Shown here: piece by piece, positions 43,787-53,205 of the stretch
Layout: the number at the start of each line of letters is the position of its first letter
Position numbering within the stretch: the first letter of the stretch is position 1
NCBI GenBank assembly: GCA_020073585.1
Contig: JAIQEV010000001.1
Span: 1 to 64,000 of the forward strand
DNA length: 64,000 bases
Source of the DNA: Terriglobia bacterium
Lineage (GTDB): Bacteria > Acidobacteriota > Terriglobia > Acidiferrales > UBA7541
Direction of reading: 5' to 3'
Notes under the pieces: model-generated
What the model was told of the DNA's origin: nothing
The model's database searches: none
Seen by the model: only the letters and a program-made list of their open reading frames with translations
Position numbers and translations under genes: made by a program

Positions 43787-45522
43787 GGCAATTCCCTCGG
43801 CACTTCCTGCAATTCCAGGATGGATTCGGCGTGCTCGGAACTATCCCATCGGATGGCGATGGAATCGGATGCCAGACGCGCGAGGGTGAGAAACGAAACC
43901 ATCGTCGAACCTTTCGCGAAATTCTTCCCCGTCGGCGTCTCCAGCGTGAGGGTCTCCGTGCCGTCCCCGTTGTCGGCGGCGGCGGTGATTTTTCCATAGA
44001 CGTTGCCGGAGCCATCGACGGGGATGAAGGCGACGAACCGCCGCGCCGGCGTGGGGAAAAAGAACCGCGTGTAAAATTCCGACTTGATCCTGATTCCCGA
44101 ATCGGTCGAGAGCACGTCCTGAAAGAGCACCAGGTCCTGATCCCAGGTGGGAGTCCAGAACGGGGTTAGCTGTCCGAAGCGCCGGAGCATGAACGCCCGA
44201 AAGATGGTGACGTTCGGATGGGTATCCAGCCACCACGGAAACTCCTGCCCCACAACCGCGGTCCCGCCCTTGTCGATCACCTGAATGGGTCCGACCTTGG
44301 GATCGATGGTGACCAGGGAGCGCTTGTAGCTGCGCTTCAGCGGCGTCTTTTCCCAGTTCGGCGCGATTTCCAGCACATCGTACCCTTTGAACTGCGCCGG
44401 CGATGTGGTGGGCGCCGGAGCCGCCTGCCCCGCCTCACCGATGAAGTTCAAGTCCACCTGGTCGATTTCGCTGCTGTGCCGCGAGATGTCCACGGATGCC
44501 GGGAGTCTGCAGAGGAAAACCGGCATGACGCGCGTTCCCGGTCCGGCTTTCCAGGCGAACTGCGTCGGGGAGGAACAGGTGACGGAGTGTGCGGCCACGG
44601 CGGTGATGTTCAGGGCCTCGAACGTATATTCGTCGACCCAGATCGCCAGCAGGCCGCCCACGGCGAACTGGCGGTCGGCGGTATCCACGGGGATCACGAA
44701 CGTGCCGATGGCCACGTCGGAAAGCAAGGGCTGCGCGTCCGGCCACCACGGGACGCCATAGGGCTGGTTTTGCCATCCCCAGATGAGCGACTCCATGCCG
44801 GCGGCGTCGCGGGCGTTGAGCGTAAGCGCCCGGTAGCGCATCGCCCGGCGGGGAAGCTGGCGCAGCCCGCGCCGCTGCTCGTTATCGGAGTACGCGCGGA
44901 GCACGTCGGTGAGAAATTCGAAGGTCTCCTCCATCCCCTCGTTCCAGTCGGGCGCGATGGAGAAGAGCGTAATGCGCGCTCCGGTGACCTGCATATCCGC
45001 GCCGCCGATGCCGCTCACGAAAACGAAGACCACGTCCTGAGCGATCTGCGCGGTGCCGAATCTCGGGACCGTGGCCTGATAGGTGAACGAATCGAGAGCG
45101 GGGAAGAGTAGCGGGAGACCGTAGGGATTGGCGACCGTGAGACCGCCGTCCCCGCCGATGTTGATCGCTTGCAGCGTCTGGTGCGAATCGCGGAAAGAGT
45201 TCCAGACCTCGACGCCGAACTGCGTGTCGGAGAGCACGAAGCCGAGCGCCTTCACGCGCGGGATCACGATGATCTTCTCGAAGAGTTGCCCGCCGAATAG
45301 CTCCTGCCGCACTCCGGAGACCGCATGATGCGCCGAGGCGACCGGCTGCGCGCTGGTCTCCGTTCTGAACGAGAATGACGCGTAAGCGGGACCCTGCGAG
45401 ACCTTCAGCCCCAGCACCGCGCTCTGGCTCGCTCCGGAGGAGACGTCGGAGCTCCAATTCGCCGGGTTCAGCAGAATTCGCTGGCCGGACAGATCGTTCC
45501 CGAGAGTGAAGTTCGTCGGCAT
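43783..45522 (-). CDS. Large minor tail protein of unknown family
   Basis: A 579-residue protein rich in beta strands. Its C-terminal half (YDVLEIAPNWEKTPL, FPWWLDTHPN, RAFMLRRFGQLTPFWTPTW) resembles minor tail proteins of the DUF2460 kind that follow the tape measure. The N-terminal half has no recognised match. ATGA coupling to the DUF2163 gene supports a shared role in the tail tip. Confidence 0.65.
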   Translation of the reverse strand: MPTNFTLGNDLSGQRILLNPANWSSDVSSGASQSAVLGLKVSQGPAYASFSFRTETSAQPVASAHHAVSGVRQELFGGQLFEKIIVIPRVKALGFVLSDTQFGVEVWNSFRDSHQTLQAINIGGDGGLTVANPYGLPLLFPALDSFTYQATVPRFGTAQIAQDVVFVFVSGIGGADMQVTGARITLFSIAPDWNEGMEETFEFLTDVLRAYSDNEQRRGLRQLPRRAMRYRALTLNARDAAGMESLIWGWQNQPYGVPWWPDAQPLLSDVAIGTFVIPVDTADRQFAVGGLLAIWVDEYTFEALNITAVAAHSVTCSSPTQFAWKAGPGTRVMPVFLCRLPASVDISRHSSEIDQVDLNFIGEAGQAAPAPTTSPAQFKGYDVLEIAPNWEKTPLKRSYKRSLVTIDPKVGPIQVIDKGGTAVVGQEFPWWLDTHPNVTIFRAFMLRRFGQLTPFWTPTWDQDLVLFQDVLSTDSGIRIKSEFYTRFFFPTPARRFVAFIPVDGSGNVYGKITAAADNGDGTETLTLETPTGKNFAKGSTMVSFLTLARLASDSIAIRWDSSEHAESILELQEVPRELP

Positions 45523-45525
45523 GCC

Positions 45526-46530
45526 CTATTGCTTGACCACCGCAAAATTCGGAAACATCTTGTACGTCGTTGGGCCGATCGTATATTCGGACGCCGCGGA
45601 AAACCCGTTGCCGACGCCGTTCGAATAGAACACGTTGGGGATGCTCCCCAGAGGCGAGTAGCCGCTCGTGTCCCGGGCCGCCCAAATCAGCAGCGGGAGA
45701 AGATTCGCCCGCGAATCGAGAGCGCTCGTCTGCCTGTTTTGAAACTGCGTGGCCACGGCGCTGCCGCCGTAATAGGGAATTTCCGCGCGCACTGACGCAA
45801 GATCGAACACCTGGCTCGCTGCGTTTTTCCCCGTGTAGCCGGTCGGTGCGGTAGTCTGGTCCGCCAGACCGATCCACTTCGATGTGAAGGTATCGACATC
45901 CACGCGGAAGTAGGCGCATTGAGAGGGGAAAAAGTTAGCCCAGTCGCCATGCCCGCAGGGACAATAGCTCGACGTAACATATCCCGGAGATGGGTTGCTC
46001 GCCGTCGACAGCGTCGTGTAATAGCCCTGCGCCGTGCCGAAAAAGTAAGGACCACCCGTCCAGGTCCCGAACTTCTGGAGCGAATTCCCCCAGCCCAGAT
46101 AGACGTAGATACCGGGAGTCTTTTCGACGACGACGACGACGTTGTCTCCCGTCGCGTCGCAGAAGAAGTAATAGTTCTGGATCGACCCAGATAGCAGCGG
46201 CATCCCGACGCCGACGACGTTCACCGAACTGCCGCTTTGATAGGGAGGAGTTCCCGGCTGCACGTTCCACGCGACCGCGCCGTTGTAGGCCGTGCTCATG
46301 TACATCGCGATCCCGTATCCCGCCCCGGTCATCGACTGGAAAATCGTTCCCGCGCCTTCGTTCATCGCCGCGCGGAAGTGCACGAAATTCCCGTGGAGGT
46401 CCAGATGCGCGCGCCAGCCCGCTCCATCCGCGGCGCTCAGGTCGGTATTCCAACCCTGAGCCGCCAGAAACGTCACCAGCTTTTGCAGGAGATCGATCGG
46501 CGAAGTCGCCGTGCCAGTTTGATACGCCAC
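45526..46530 (-). CDS. Virion structural protein, paralogue B
   Basis: A 334-residue protein starting MAYQTGTATSPIDLLQKLVTFL. The same opening appears in the next gene upstream (MSFQTGTATGYDDLLNKLDTFL), so the two are tandem paralogues. This N-terminal motif is widespread in phage structural proteins. The rest is Gly/Tyr/Trp-rich beta structure, probably exposed at the tail tip. Confidence 0.7.
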   Translation of the reverse strand: MAYQTGTATSPIDLLQKLVTFLAAQGWNTDLSAADGAGWRAHLDLHGNFVHFRAAMNEGAGTIFQSMTGAGYGIAMYMSTAYNGAVAWNVQPGTPPYQSGSSVNVVGVGMPLLSGSIQNYYFFCDATGDNVVVVVEKTPGIYVYLGWGNSLQKFGTWTGGPYFFGTAQGYYTTLSTASNPSPGYVTSSYCPCGHGDWANFFPSQCAYFRVDVDTFTSKWIGLADQTTAPTGYTGKNAASQVFDLASVRAEIPYYGGSAVATQFQNRQTSALDSRANLLPLLIWAARDTSGYSPLGSIPNVFYSNGVGNGFSAASEYTIGPTTYKMFPNFAVVKQ

Positions 46531-46540
46531 AGTCCGCCCC

Positions 46541-47704
46541 CTAGATCAGTTTGACCGCGCAGTAATCCACCTTCGTGGTTCGCGAGACGTTCTGCACGAT
46601 GAGGTATGTCGAATTTCCGAGAGTGATCGTGTTCTCGGATGCGTTCTGGAAGCCGGTGACCGCAAGGGCGCCCTCGAGCTCCCCGTAGACGTTGGGGGCA
46701 GCGTCGTGCAGCACGATGGGAAGCACCAAGTACCCGCCGTCGAGGTTCGTGCGCCAGTCGGTCATGCTGTTGCCGTAGGGATAGATTTCCCCGAATACGG
46801 TGTCCTGACCGCGGTCGAATCCCTGCCATGTCCCCGAGGCGAGCCGGAGGCGAAGCTGCGCCTGGTACGCGTTCGACATCGTGGAATTGAAAGAGAACGG
46901 GAAATTGGAGATTTCGTTGCCGCTGTAGCTCCAGCGCCAGTTCGTGGAACCCGCGGCTGGCTCCGAATTCCAGGCCATCGAGCCGCCCACGATGAGCGGA
47001 TAGGGGAACGATCCGGGGCTCATGTATGGAGACATGAAGCCCAGATAGGCCATGACGTAGACCGTCGAGACCTTGGCCACGACGATCACGCGCCGGCCGT
47101 TGGCGATGAACCAATAGGGAGTCGGCTGGTTCCAAAGATTCAGGACCGGAGATGGAGCCGCCTGCGAGGCTCCGCCGACGTAGCCCGCCTGCTGGTTGAA
47201 AGGCAGCCCCGAATTGAACGCCGTGAATCCGCCCAGGCGCCAGTTGTAGTAGTCGCCGCCGGCATCGAAGAAAGTCTTCGCCCCGACGATGATCTGGTCG
47301 AGACCCCCGTTCCCGGGAGCCTGCCAGATCATCTCCGATCCCGCGGTCCTCCGGAGCGAGGTCCATGGCGGAGTCGTCGCGAAGGTGAACGCGTCGGTCG
47401 CGACGAAGGCCGTGCCGCCCGCCGTGATCGTGAAATTTACCTTCGTCGAAGCGAAGGGAGTTCCTACGGTCCCCGTCCCGATCGCGCCGGAGACGGACCC
47501 GCTGACGGAAAACGCCGTCGGGCTGGTGAACGTGACGATGATCGTCTCGGCCACGGAAGCGGACCCGCCAATCAGCCCGGAGATGGCGCCGTTGCCCGTT
47601 CCCGCGAAGGACGGGGAGAGACACATTCCCTGACCCGTGAGGAAGGTGTCGAGCTTGTTCAGAAGATCGTCGTAACCCGTAGCCGTGCCCGTCTGGAAGC
47701 TCAT
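46541..47704 (-). CDS. Virion structural protein, paralogue A, with inserted Ig-like module
   Basis: A 387-residue protein, paralogous to its downstream neighbour. Between residues about 36 and 110 it carries an extra module (GTGNGAIS, GSASVAETIIVTFT, NFTITAGGTAFVATDAFTF) that is absent from paralogue B and recurs in the tail-tip protein. It starts one base before the tape-measure stop, suggesting translational coupling. Confidence 0.72.
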   Translation of the reverse strand: MSFQTGTATGYDDLLNKLDTFLTGQGMCLSPSFAGTGNGAISGLIGGSASVAETIIVTFTSPTAFSVSGSVSGAIGTGTVGTPFASTKVNFTITAGGTAFVATDAFTFATTPPWTSLRRTAGSEMIWQAPGNGGLDQIIVGAKTFFDAGGDYYNWRLGGFTAFNSGLPFNQQAGYVGGASQAAPSPVLNLWNQPTPYWFIANGRRVIVVAKVSTVYVMAYLGFMSPYMSPGSFPYPLIVGGSMAWNSEPAAGSTNWRWSYSGNEISNFPFSFNSTMSNAYQAQLRLRLASGTWQGFDRGQDTVFGEIYPYGNSMTDWRTNLDGGYLVLPIVLHDAAPNVYGELEGALAVTGFQNASENTITLGNSTYLIVQNVSRTTKVDYCAVKLI

Positions 47705-50293
47705 CTATTCCGCCCTCGACAGCGCTTTGCTCGCCGCCTTCGGATTGTTGGTCAGATGCTGCAAAACGATGTTCCCCGCCGCCTTCGAACTGAGGTGCTT
47801 CAGAATGAGGCCCTCGTCGAGACCGATGCCGAGATTGATGTTCGACGCGCCGCCGCCGCCGGCATTGCCCACCAGACCGCCCTCGGCGAACTTCGGAAGA
47901 GCGAGCCGCTCGAGCGAGGGGATTTTGAGGCCGCGATTGATGGCCTCGAGGTTCGCGACGCCGAACGCGGATACCGCGTCGGCCTTCACGATGTACTCGC
48001 CGGGAGAGACGCGCGCCGGGATGGAATCGGACTTCGGACCGCCGGGACCCGTGATGAGGCCGCCCTCGGCGTGGCCGAGTCCAAACAAACCGCCGAGCAG
48101 TCCTCCTCCGCCGCCTTCCGCGCCTCCTCCGAATATTTTCACGAGGAGCAGCTTCACGAGAATCTGCTCGAGCGAGGCGACTACGCTCGCAGCGAGCGAG
48201 CGGAACTGATCAGCGGCCGATGCGGTGCTGCGCCCGAGGTTCTCGAAGAAATTTCCGAAGTCGGCCGAGATCGAGCCGCGAAGCGTCTGGCCAAGAGACG
48301 TGGCGGACGCCTTCACGTTTTCCACGCCGGCCACGGCGTTCTGCGCCGCCGCGACATTGTCCTGATTGCCGGTTTTCTTCGCCGCGGAGAGTTCCGCCTG
48401 GGCGTCCGCGCGGAGCAGCGGCAGGCGCTCGGCGATGAGAGCGTTCAATTCCTTCTCGGCCTCGAGCTGGCTGATCTTTCGAGTCTTGGCTTCGATTTCG
48501 ATCCGCTGCTTCTCGATATCGAAGGATCTCCGATCCTGTTGCAATTTCGTCTCGGCATCCGCGAACTCGGCCTGCGCCGTTTTTAGCTCGGTGAACTGCG
48601 CGATCTGTTCCTCGGTGCCCACCTGCTCCCGGCGGAGCTTTTCGGCCTCCTGCGCGATCTCGGCTTTCGTCACTCCCTGCCGGTTACCCTGCAGCGCGGC
48701 GATTTCCTTCTGGAATTCGAGCACCTTCTGCTGGTGCGCGTCGCTCTTTGCGAACTCCTCCGTATTGAGCGCCTCGATCTTCGTCGCGGAGTTGATCTCG
48801 GTCTCGCGGATTTTGGTTTGGAGTTCCTCGACCTTCGTGAGAGCCTGCAGGCGGGCCGCTTCCTGCTTATCCGCGTCCTTGGGCGTCTCGGCCTTCTGTT
48901 TCGCGAGCGCGGCCTTCTGCGCTTCCGCGTTCGCGGCGTCCACGCCATGCTTCAGGATGGCGACCTCATCCCTGGCATCGGCGGTGACCTCGGCCCTGCG
49001 GCGGTCGAAATACTCCTTGAGCGAAAGCTCGCCCTTGTCGAACCTCTCCTTGTCGATCTGCTCGCTCTGTTTGGCGTAGGCGCGATGGATCGCGAGCTCG
49101 TCCTCCATCTGCTTCATGAGCAGAACGAGCGCGGCCCTTGCCGCGGCGTCGCTCGGAGCAAGCGAAGTAATCGCGGGCGGGGCGTTCTGCGATCTCCGGC
49201 CGGCTTTGGCCTTCGCATCGACAACATCCTGCTGGCGCGTGTTGCCTTGCAACTCGGAAAGCAGCGCGGTTTCGCGAGACTGAATCTCGGCGTCGATGCG
49301 CGCGGCGTCCCCCAGTTCATTCTGCTGGAATTGCTTCCAGGCCTCCTTCGGACCTTTGGTGAGCGCATCGGCAATCGCCCGTCCGATGTTCTGCATGAGC
49401 GCCGAGGTCTTCGCTCCGATTTCTATAAGTCCGGCAACTACGGCGACGATGCCGATGAGCATTCCTTTCATCGCGGACCCGGCCGCTTCGCCCAGCGATT
49501 TGAAGCCGGAGACGCCTTTGTCCGTGGTGGCCTTCACCAGCGCGTTCGCGACATCCGTGAGGGCCGGAACGATCCCCGCTTCGAACTGCGTCGCCATCCC
49601 TTTGCCGGCGTCCTCGAGGTCCTGAAACGATTTCTTTGCCGCCAGGAGGGAAGCCTGGGTTTCGTTATCCAGCAGGAGCCCGAAGCGCTCCGCCTTCGCG
49701 CGGGCATTCTCGAATCCCTCGCCCGCAAGGTCATTCAGGACCGGAATCAATTGCGCGCCGGACCGGCCGAGCAATTGCTGAGCGAGCGCCGCCTTGGTCG
49801 TCGAATCCTTCATCGCGCCGAGGCGATTGGTGATGAGAAGAATTTTCTGGTCCGTGTTCAGTCCCGCGAGGTCTTTCTGGCTGATGTTGAGCGCCTGGAA
49901 AGCCTTCGCCACCAGGGCGCCGCCCTGCTGGAATTCCAAAATCGACCGGGAAAGCTTGACGAAGCCCTTGTCGACCGCCTCGGTCGAGATGCCCAGATCG
50001 CCGGCGGCCTTATGAAAAACCGTCAGCGTCTGCACGGAAGCGCCCGTCACCTGGCTCGCGCGGGCGATGCCAGCCGCGGCATCGAATGCGTCCTTCCCGA
50101 TCTTCCCGAGCCCGAGCAGCAGGCCGGCGGCGGCGATTCCCTGGAAGGCCCGCGCGAGCGAGAGACCGGACCCGGCCGTCTGGTCCTGCTGCTTCTTCAG
50201 GGTTTTGAGCTGGCTGGTGAGCTCCTTGATGGCGGCGGAAACACCCGTATCCTCGGCGGTGAGTTTTACCTTGATCTCGGGAGCGTCGGCCAT
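47705..50293 (-). CDS. Tail tape measure protein
   Basis: An 862-residue protein: N-terminal helix with LTAEDTGVSAAIKELTSQLKTLKKQQ, hydrophobic segments near 50-65 and 280-300, a long Ala/Glu/Lys/Gln coiled coil (about 380-640), and a Gly-rich C-terminus with HAEGGLITGPGG and SIPARVSPGEYIV, common at tape-measure ends. It fixes tail length and lies straight after the frameshifted chaperone gene. Confidence 0.93.
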   Translation of the reverse strand: MADAPEIKVKLTAEDTGVSAAIKELTSQLKTLKKQQDQTAGSGLSLARAFQGIAAAGLLLGLGKIGKDAFDAAAGIARASQVTGASVQTLTVFHKAAGDLGISTEAVDKGFVKLSRSILEFQQGGALVAKAFQALNISQKDLAGLNTDQKILLITNRLGAMKDSTTKAALAQQLLGRSGAQLIPVLNDLAGEGFENARAKAERFGLLLDNETQASLLAAKKSFQDLEDAGKGMATQFEAGIVPALTDVANALVKATTDKGVSGFKSLGEAAGSAMKGMLIGIVAVVAGLIEIGAKTSALMQNIGRAIADALTKGPKEAWKQFQQNELGDAARIDAEIQSRETALLSELQGNTRQQDVVDAKAKAGRRSQNAPPAITSLAPSDAAARAALVLLMKQMEDELAIHRAYAKQSEQIDKERFDKGELSLKEYFDRRRAEVTADARDEVAILKHGVDAANAEAQKAALAKQKAETPKDADKQEAARLQALTKVEELQTKIRETEINSATKIEALNTEEFAKSDAHQQKVLEFQKEIAALQGNRQGVTKAEIAQEAEKLRREQVGTEEQIAQFTELKTAQAEFADAETKLQQDRRSFDIEKQRIEIEAKTRKISQLEAEKELNALIAERLPLLRADAQAELSAAKKTGNQDNVAAAQNAVAGVENVKASATSLGQTLRGSISADFGNFFENLGRSTASAADQFRSLAASVVASLEQILVKLLLVKIFGGGAEGGGGGLLGGLFGLGHAEGGLITGPGGPKSDSIPARVSPGEYIVKADAVSAFGVANLEAINRGLKIPSLERLALPKFAEGGLVGNAGGGGASNINLGIGLDEGLILKHLSSKAAGNIVLQHLTNNPKAASKALSRAE

Positions 50294-50296
50294 CGA

Positions 50297-50967
50297 TTAA
50301 CTCCTCAGAACCCGCGGGATCGCCGGGGGGTCCGTCTTCCTTCGCTGATGCGGAGCCAAAGCGCTCCAGACCAGCAATTCCGTCTCGTAACTTCGCAGCG
50401 CCGAGACCCTCATGCACTCGACGTAGGCGAGCATGAGGTCCCGGAGCGGCCAATCCAGCACTTCGCGAATCCGCCCGAGGTCGTGGCGCGCGACCTCGCG
50501 GATCAGGAGCGCGAAGTCCCCGAGGTCGACGGAGCCGCGTTCCTTATAGGGGGGACCCTTCCGCTCCGGCTCGAAGATTTCGGGGAAATCTCCGATGATG
50601 GTTCCCCTAACGAAAAAAAACCGATAATGAACCGCACGATGCAAGAGCGCATCGCCGTCTTTTCCTCGATGTCGGTGATCCTCGCGAAGCGCGCCGCGTT
50701 GGCGTTGGCCTCCTCGCGGCTCCAAACCTTGCCATCCTCGGTGAGGCAGCCGGCAAGGATGTGGTGGGTCCTGCCGGAGAGCAGGATCTGCGTGAGCAGG
50801 TCCTCCGCGCGCTTCTCCTTGGTGCGCTTCACGCCATCGAGGTCGCTGAGGACCTCGATAGCGCCGGCCAGCCGGAGATGCGCCAGGATGTAGTCGTCCT
50901 GATTGGCGGTGAGAGCCTGCGTGATGCCGGTGAACTTCCTGCCGTCGAGCGTGATGGTGTCGAGCAT
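50297..50967 (-). CDS. Tail assembly chaperone GT, made by -1 frameshift
   Basis: The G frame from 50967 is read for 118 codons to a run of eight T on the message (50620-50613). A -1 slip there continues in the overlapping frame for 105 more residues to 50297, giving about 223 residues. The extension (FVRGTIIGDFPEIFEP...) directly precedes the tape measure. This is the arrangement of lambda G/GT, where a small share of ribosomes shift. The -1 direction follows from the relative frames; frequency is unknown. Confidence 0.82.
50503..50967 (-). CDS. Tail assembly chaperone G (unshifted product)
   Basis: A 154-residue protein (MLDTITLDGRKFTGITQAL...), made when ribosomes do not slip. Its last 36 residues after the T run are Ser/Pro-rich and probably without structure. 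G-like chaperones bind the tape measure during tail assembly. A terminator-like hairpin separates it from the tail-tube gene. Confidence 0.8.
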   Translation of the reverse strand: MLDTITLDGRKFTGITQALTANQDDYILAHLRLAGAIEVLSDLDGVKRTKEKRAEDLLTQILLSGRTHHILAGCLTEDGKVWSREEANANAARFARITDIEEKTAMRSCIVRFIIGFFSLGEPSSEISPKSSSRSGRVPPIRNAAPSTSGTSRS

Positions 50968-51052
50968 TTATCCTCCGGGACGGCCCGTCTATCGCGACGG
51001 GGCGCCCGCTGACTTCGCGCCGTCGCCAAAGCGCTATCGCGCGTCGGCGACT

Positions 51053-51087
51053 TAAAATTAGGGGGAGCCGTTCCGCTCGGCTCCCCC
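51053..51087 (-). terminator. Terminator-like hairpin after the tail-tube gene
   Basis: Ten-base-pair stem (51061-51070 with 51078-51087), seven-base loop, followed on the minus strand by TAATTTTAA. It would reduce read-through from the abundant tail-tube gene into the chaperone and tape measure. Confidence 0.7.
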
Positions 51088-51133
51088 GCTCCCTCTCTTC
51101 TAAGCGCCGGAAAAAGCGCGCCGCCCTCCCCGC

Positions 51134-51931
51134 CTAGAAGAACGTGTACAGATAGTACGGAGACAGCGGATGGTTGGCCGTGTCGTCCAGGATGTTCCCG
51201 TCGAGCGTCCAGTTCCCGTAGTCGTCGGCGATGAGCCCGATCTGGCCGTTGGGGTTGAGGTTCACGCGCCAGATGTCGCAGCCGATCTTCTGGCCGTCGA
51301 CCGGGTCCGGGACGAACACGAGATGGCCCTGCACGAAGGGGACCGTCGCGCCGGCGACCTGATCGAAGTTCCCCAGGAGCGTGTGATAGGTGATCGTGAT
51401 CGCATGCGTCGCGTCGATGCTGGAAGTCAACGGGAAATAGATCAATCCCGTGACCGGATCGGCCAGCGTGTAATCGGTCCCGGCCACGAGCGTGATGAGA
51501 TTCTGCGTGAGCACCGGGGGCGTCCCCGTCGGATCGTAGTTCGGCGTGGCGGTGCGGAAGTACCGGCCCTTGGCGTTCGGCGCTGCCGTGGCGCTTACGA
51601 GCGTCTCCGCCGTCACGGTGCCCACGGCGATCGCGAGCGAAGTCTTCCCCGAAGACATGTTCGCGATAGCCATATGGTCGGAGGAAAAATCCGTGCCCGT
51701 GATGACGATTTTCGGCTGGCGCTTTTTCAGCGCCGTGGCGATCAGCGACACGTTCTTGTTCAGCGACTGGTAGAGCTCGGCGATATCGTCCTTCAGGTCG
51801 AGCTCGAACTTGGTGCAGTTCCCGAGGTGCCGCAGGCCCGTCGGGAGTCCGGCCGCATCGAAAATGTCGAGCAGGATCGAACCCTTTCCGAGCATGGGGA
51901 CATGCGGGATGGGATACTTGAGTCCTGGCAT
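51134..51931 (-). CDS. Major tail tube protein
   Basis: A 265-residue protein in the major-tail position. GSILLDIFDAAGLPTGLRHLGNCTKFELDL and repeated beta-strand segments (VTAETLVSATAAP, LVAGTDYTLADPVTGLIYFP) fit tail-tube proteins of siphoviruses. A terminator follows, as expected for a highly expressed structural gene. No catalytic motif. Confidence 0.8.
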   Translation of the reverse strand: MPGLKYPIPHVPMLGKGSILLDIFDAAGLPTGLRHLGNCTKFELDLKDDIAELYQSLNKNVSLIATALKKRQPKIVITGTDFSSDHMAIANMSSGKTSLAIAVGTVTAETLVSATAAPNAKGRYFRTATPNYDPTGTPPVLTQNLITLVAGTDYTLADPVTGLIYFPLTSSIDATHAITITYHTLLGNFDQVAGATVPFVQGHLVFVPDPVDGQKIGCDIWRVNLNPNGQIGLIADDYGNWTLDGNILDDTANHPLSPYYLYTFF

Positions 51932-51940
51932 GGTGTCCTC

Positions 51941-52405
51941 CTAAGATTTCGAAGTCGGATCGAGCCTGCTCGTCCGGTACCTGATGGTGAAACTCAGCTT
52001 CGCCGACGCGACCGGAACGTCTCCCTCGCGGGAACTCCACGCCGTCCTGCCTTCGTCCACGCCGCTGGCGAGACCCCCGAAGCGTTCGTTCGCCAGCACC
52101 GTCGTTGCGGCCCATACGAGCACCGGGTCCAGCGCCTCGTCCGGCGAGATGCCATTCGAACCCTGCGCCCGGCATTCCAGCGTCAGCGAGAATTGCCGCT
52201 CCGTGAGCGGAGCGGCGTAGGTCTGCTGGCCTAGAGTTTTCGGCACGTCGTCATCCGCGTAAATCAGGATCGCCGGGAGCGAATCGATCTCGATAGGCCG
52301 AGTTCGCTCCCGGTGCACGGTGAGTCCCGGGGGGCTCCCGGCGCCGCCGGCGCCGAGAGCCGCCACGAGAGCGACCATGATTTGCTCGCGAATCGAAGCC
52401 GCCAT
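51941..52405 (-). CDS. Tail terminator-like protein (gpU position)
   Basis: A 154-residue protein with IREQIMVALVAALGAGG at the N-terminus and ALPAIL-like SLPAILIYADDD, then beta strands with RQFSLTLECRA. Size and place just before the tail tube fit tail-completion proteins (gpU/Gp17-like). Confidence 0.7.
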   Translation of the reverse strand: MAASIREQIMVALVAALGAGGAGSPPGLTVHRERTRPIEIDSLPAILIYADDDVPKTLGQQTYAAPLTERQFSLTLECRAQGSNGISPDEALDPVLVWAATTVLANERFGGLASGVDEGRTAWSSREGDVPVASAKLSFTIRYRTSRLDPTSKS

Positions 52406-52444
52406 TCGTTCTCCAAAGAGCGCACGCTGCGTGCGCTCAGCGCG

Positions 52445-52906
52445 CTACGCGGACAGGGTGATGCCCGTCGACGGCAATTGGTACCACACGCCTCCCAGGG
52501 CGATCAGGAGGAGCATGTTGCCGGCGGCGGCGCCGAACGTGGCGGTCTTATTCGTGCCGCCGCTGTAGCCCACCGCGCCCACCACGGTGTGCGCGAAGGC
52601 GGTCTTCGACACGATCGCCAGGTGTTTGCCGTCGTCCGCGCCGGCCGTGGGAGCGGCGAGCGTCATGGCCTCGGCGCTGGCCGCCGAAAGAGTCACCACT
52701 CCGGCCTTTTGCGTGATCGCGCCCGAAGCCGGATAATCCGCGACGCTGACGCCGCTGGCGCTGGCCGCGCCGCCGAGGCCGGAAAGCGCCAGGTCGATGG
52801 CGTCGAGATTCGCCGCTTCGTTCGGCTGCCCCGTGGCCGTTTCGCCCTCGACCACGTTGATTCCATGCGTCGGCTTCACAAGCCCGAGATTTGCTGTCGT
52901 GCTCAT
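52445..52906 (-). CDS. Fibre-like virion protein
   Basis: A 153-residue protein starting TTANLGLVKPTHG, followed by NLDAIDLAL, the opening pattern of many phage fibres and virion decoration proteins. The C-terminal part is Gly/Ala/Thr-rich with a W-Y ending. Probably an accessory fibre or head/tail decoration; no closer family recognised. Confidence 0.65.
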   Translation of the reverse strand: MSTTANLGLVKPTHGINVVEGETATGQPNEAANLDAIDLALSGLGGAASASGVSVADYPASGAITQKAGVVTLSAASAEAMTLAAPTAGADDGKHLAIVSKTAFAHTVVGAVGYSGGTNKTATFGAAAGNMLLLIALGGVWYQLPSTGITLSA

Positions 52907-52936
52907 CGAATCGCCTCCTTGAAAAATGTCTTACCG

Positions 52937-53203
52937 CTACTGCGTAAAAGTCCCCGTCGGGAGCTGCACCGGCTGCGCCGGCGGCGGGGGAGAGTTCACT
53001 TGCATCTGCGCCAGCATTACCGGCGCGATGAGGTTCTTCACCGCGGCGAGGCCGCCCGCCAGATTCGCCTGCACAATCGCGCTCAGCCAAATCTGCACCG
53101 TGACCGCCACGCCGTCCACGCTGCCCACGATGGTGACCTGTGGGTCCGGCCCCGGAACTCCGGGAGTGTAGGTCGCGCTGGTCACCACATACGTGTGCGC
53201 CAT
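52937..53203 (-). CDS. Small prophage protein of unknown function
   Basis: An 88-residue protein (MAHTYVVTSATYTPG...) with beta-strand N-terminus, central hydrophobic helix (LAAVKNLIAPVMLAQM) and Pro-rich tail. Gene is tightly packed between fibre genes. No family recognised. Confidence 0.6.
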   Translation of the reverse strand: MAHTYVVTSATYTPGVPGPDPQVTIVGSVDGVAVTVQIWLSAIVQANLAGGLAAVKNLIAPVMLAQMQVNSPPPPAQPVQLPTGTFTQ

Positions 53204-53205
53204 CT

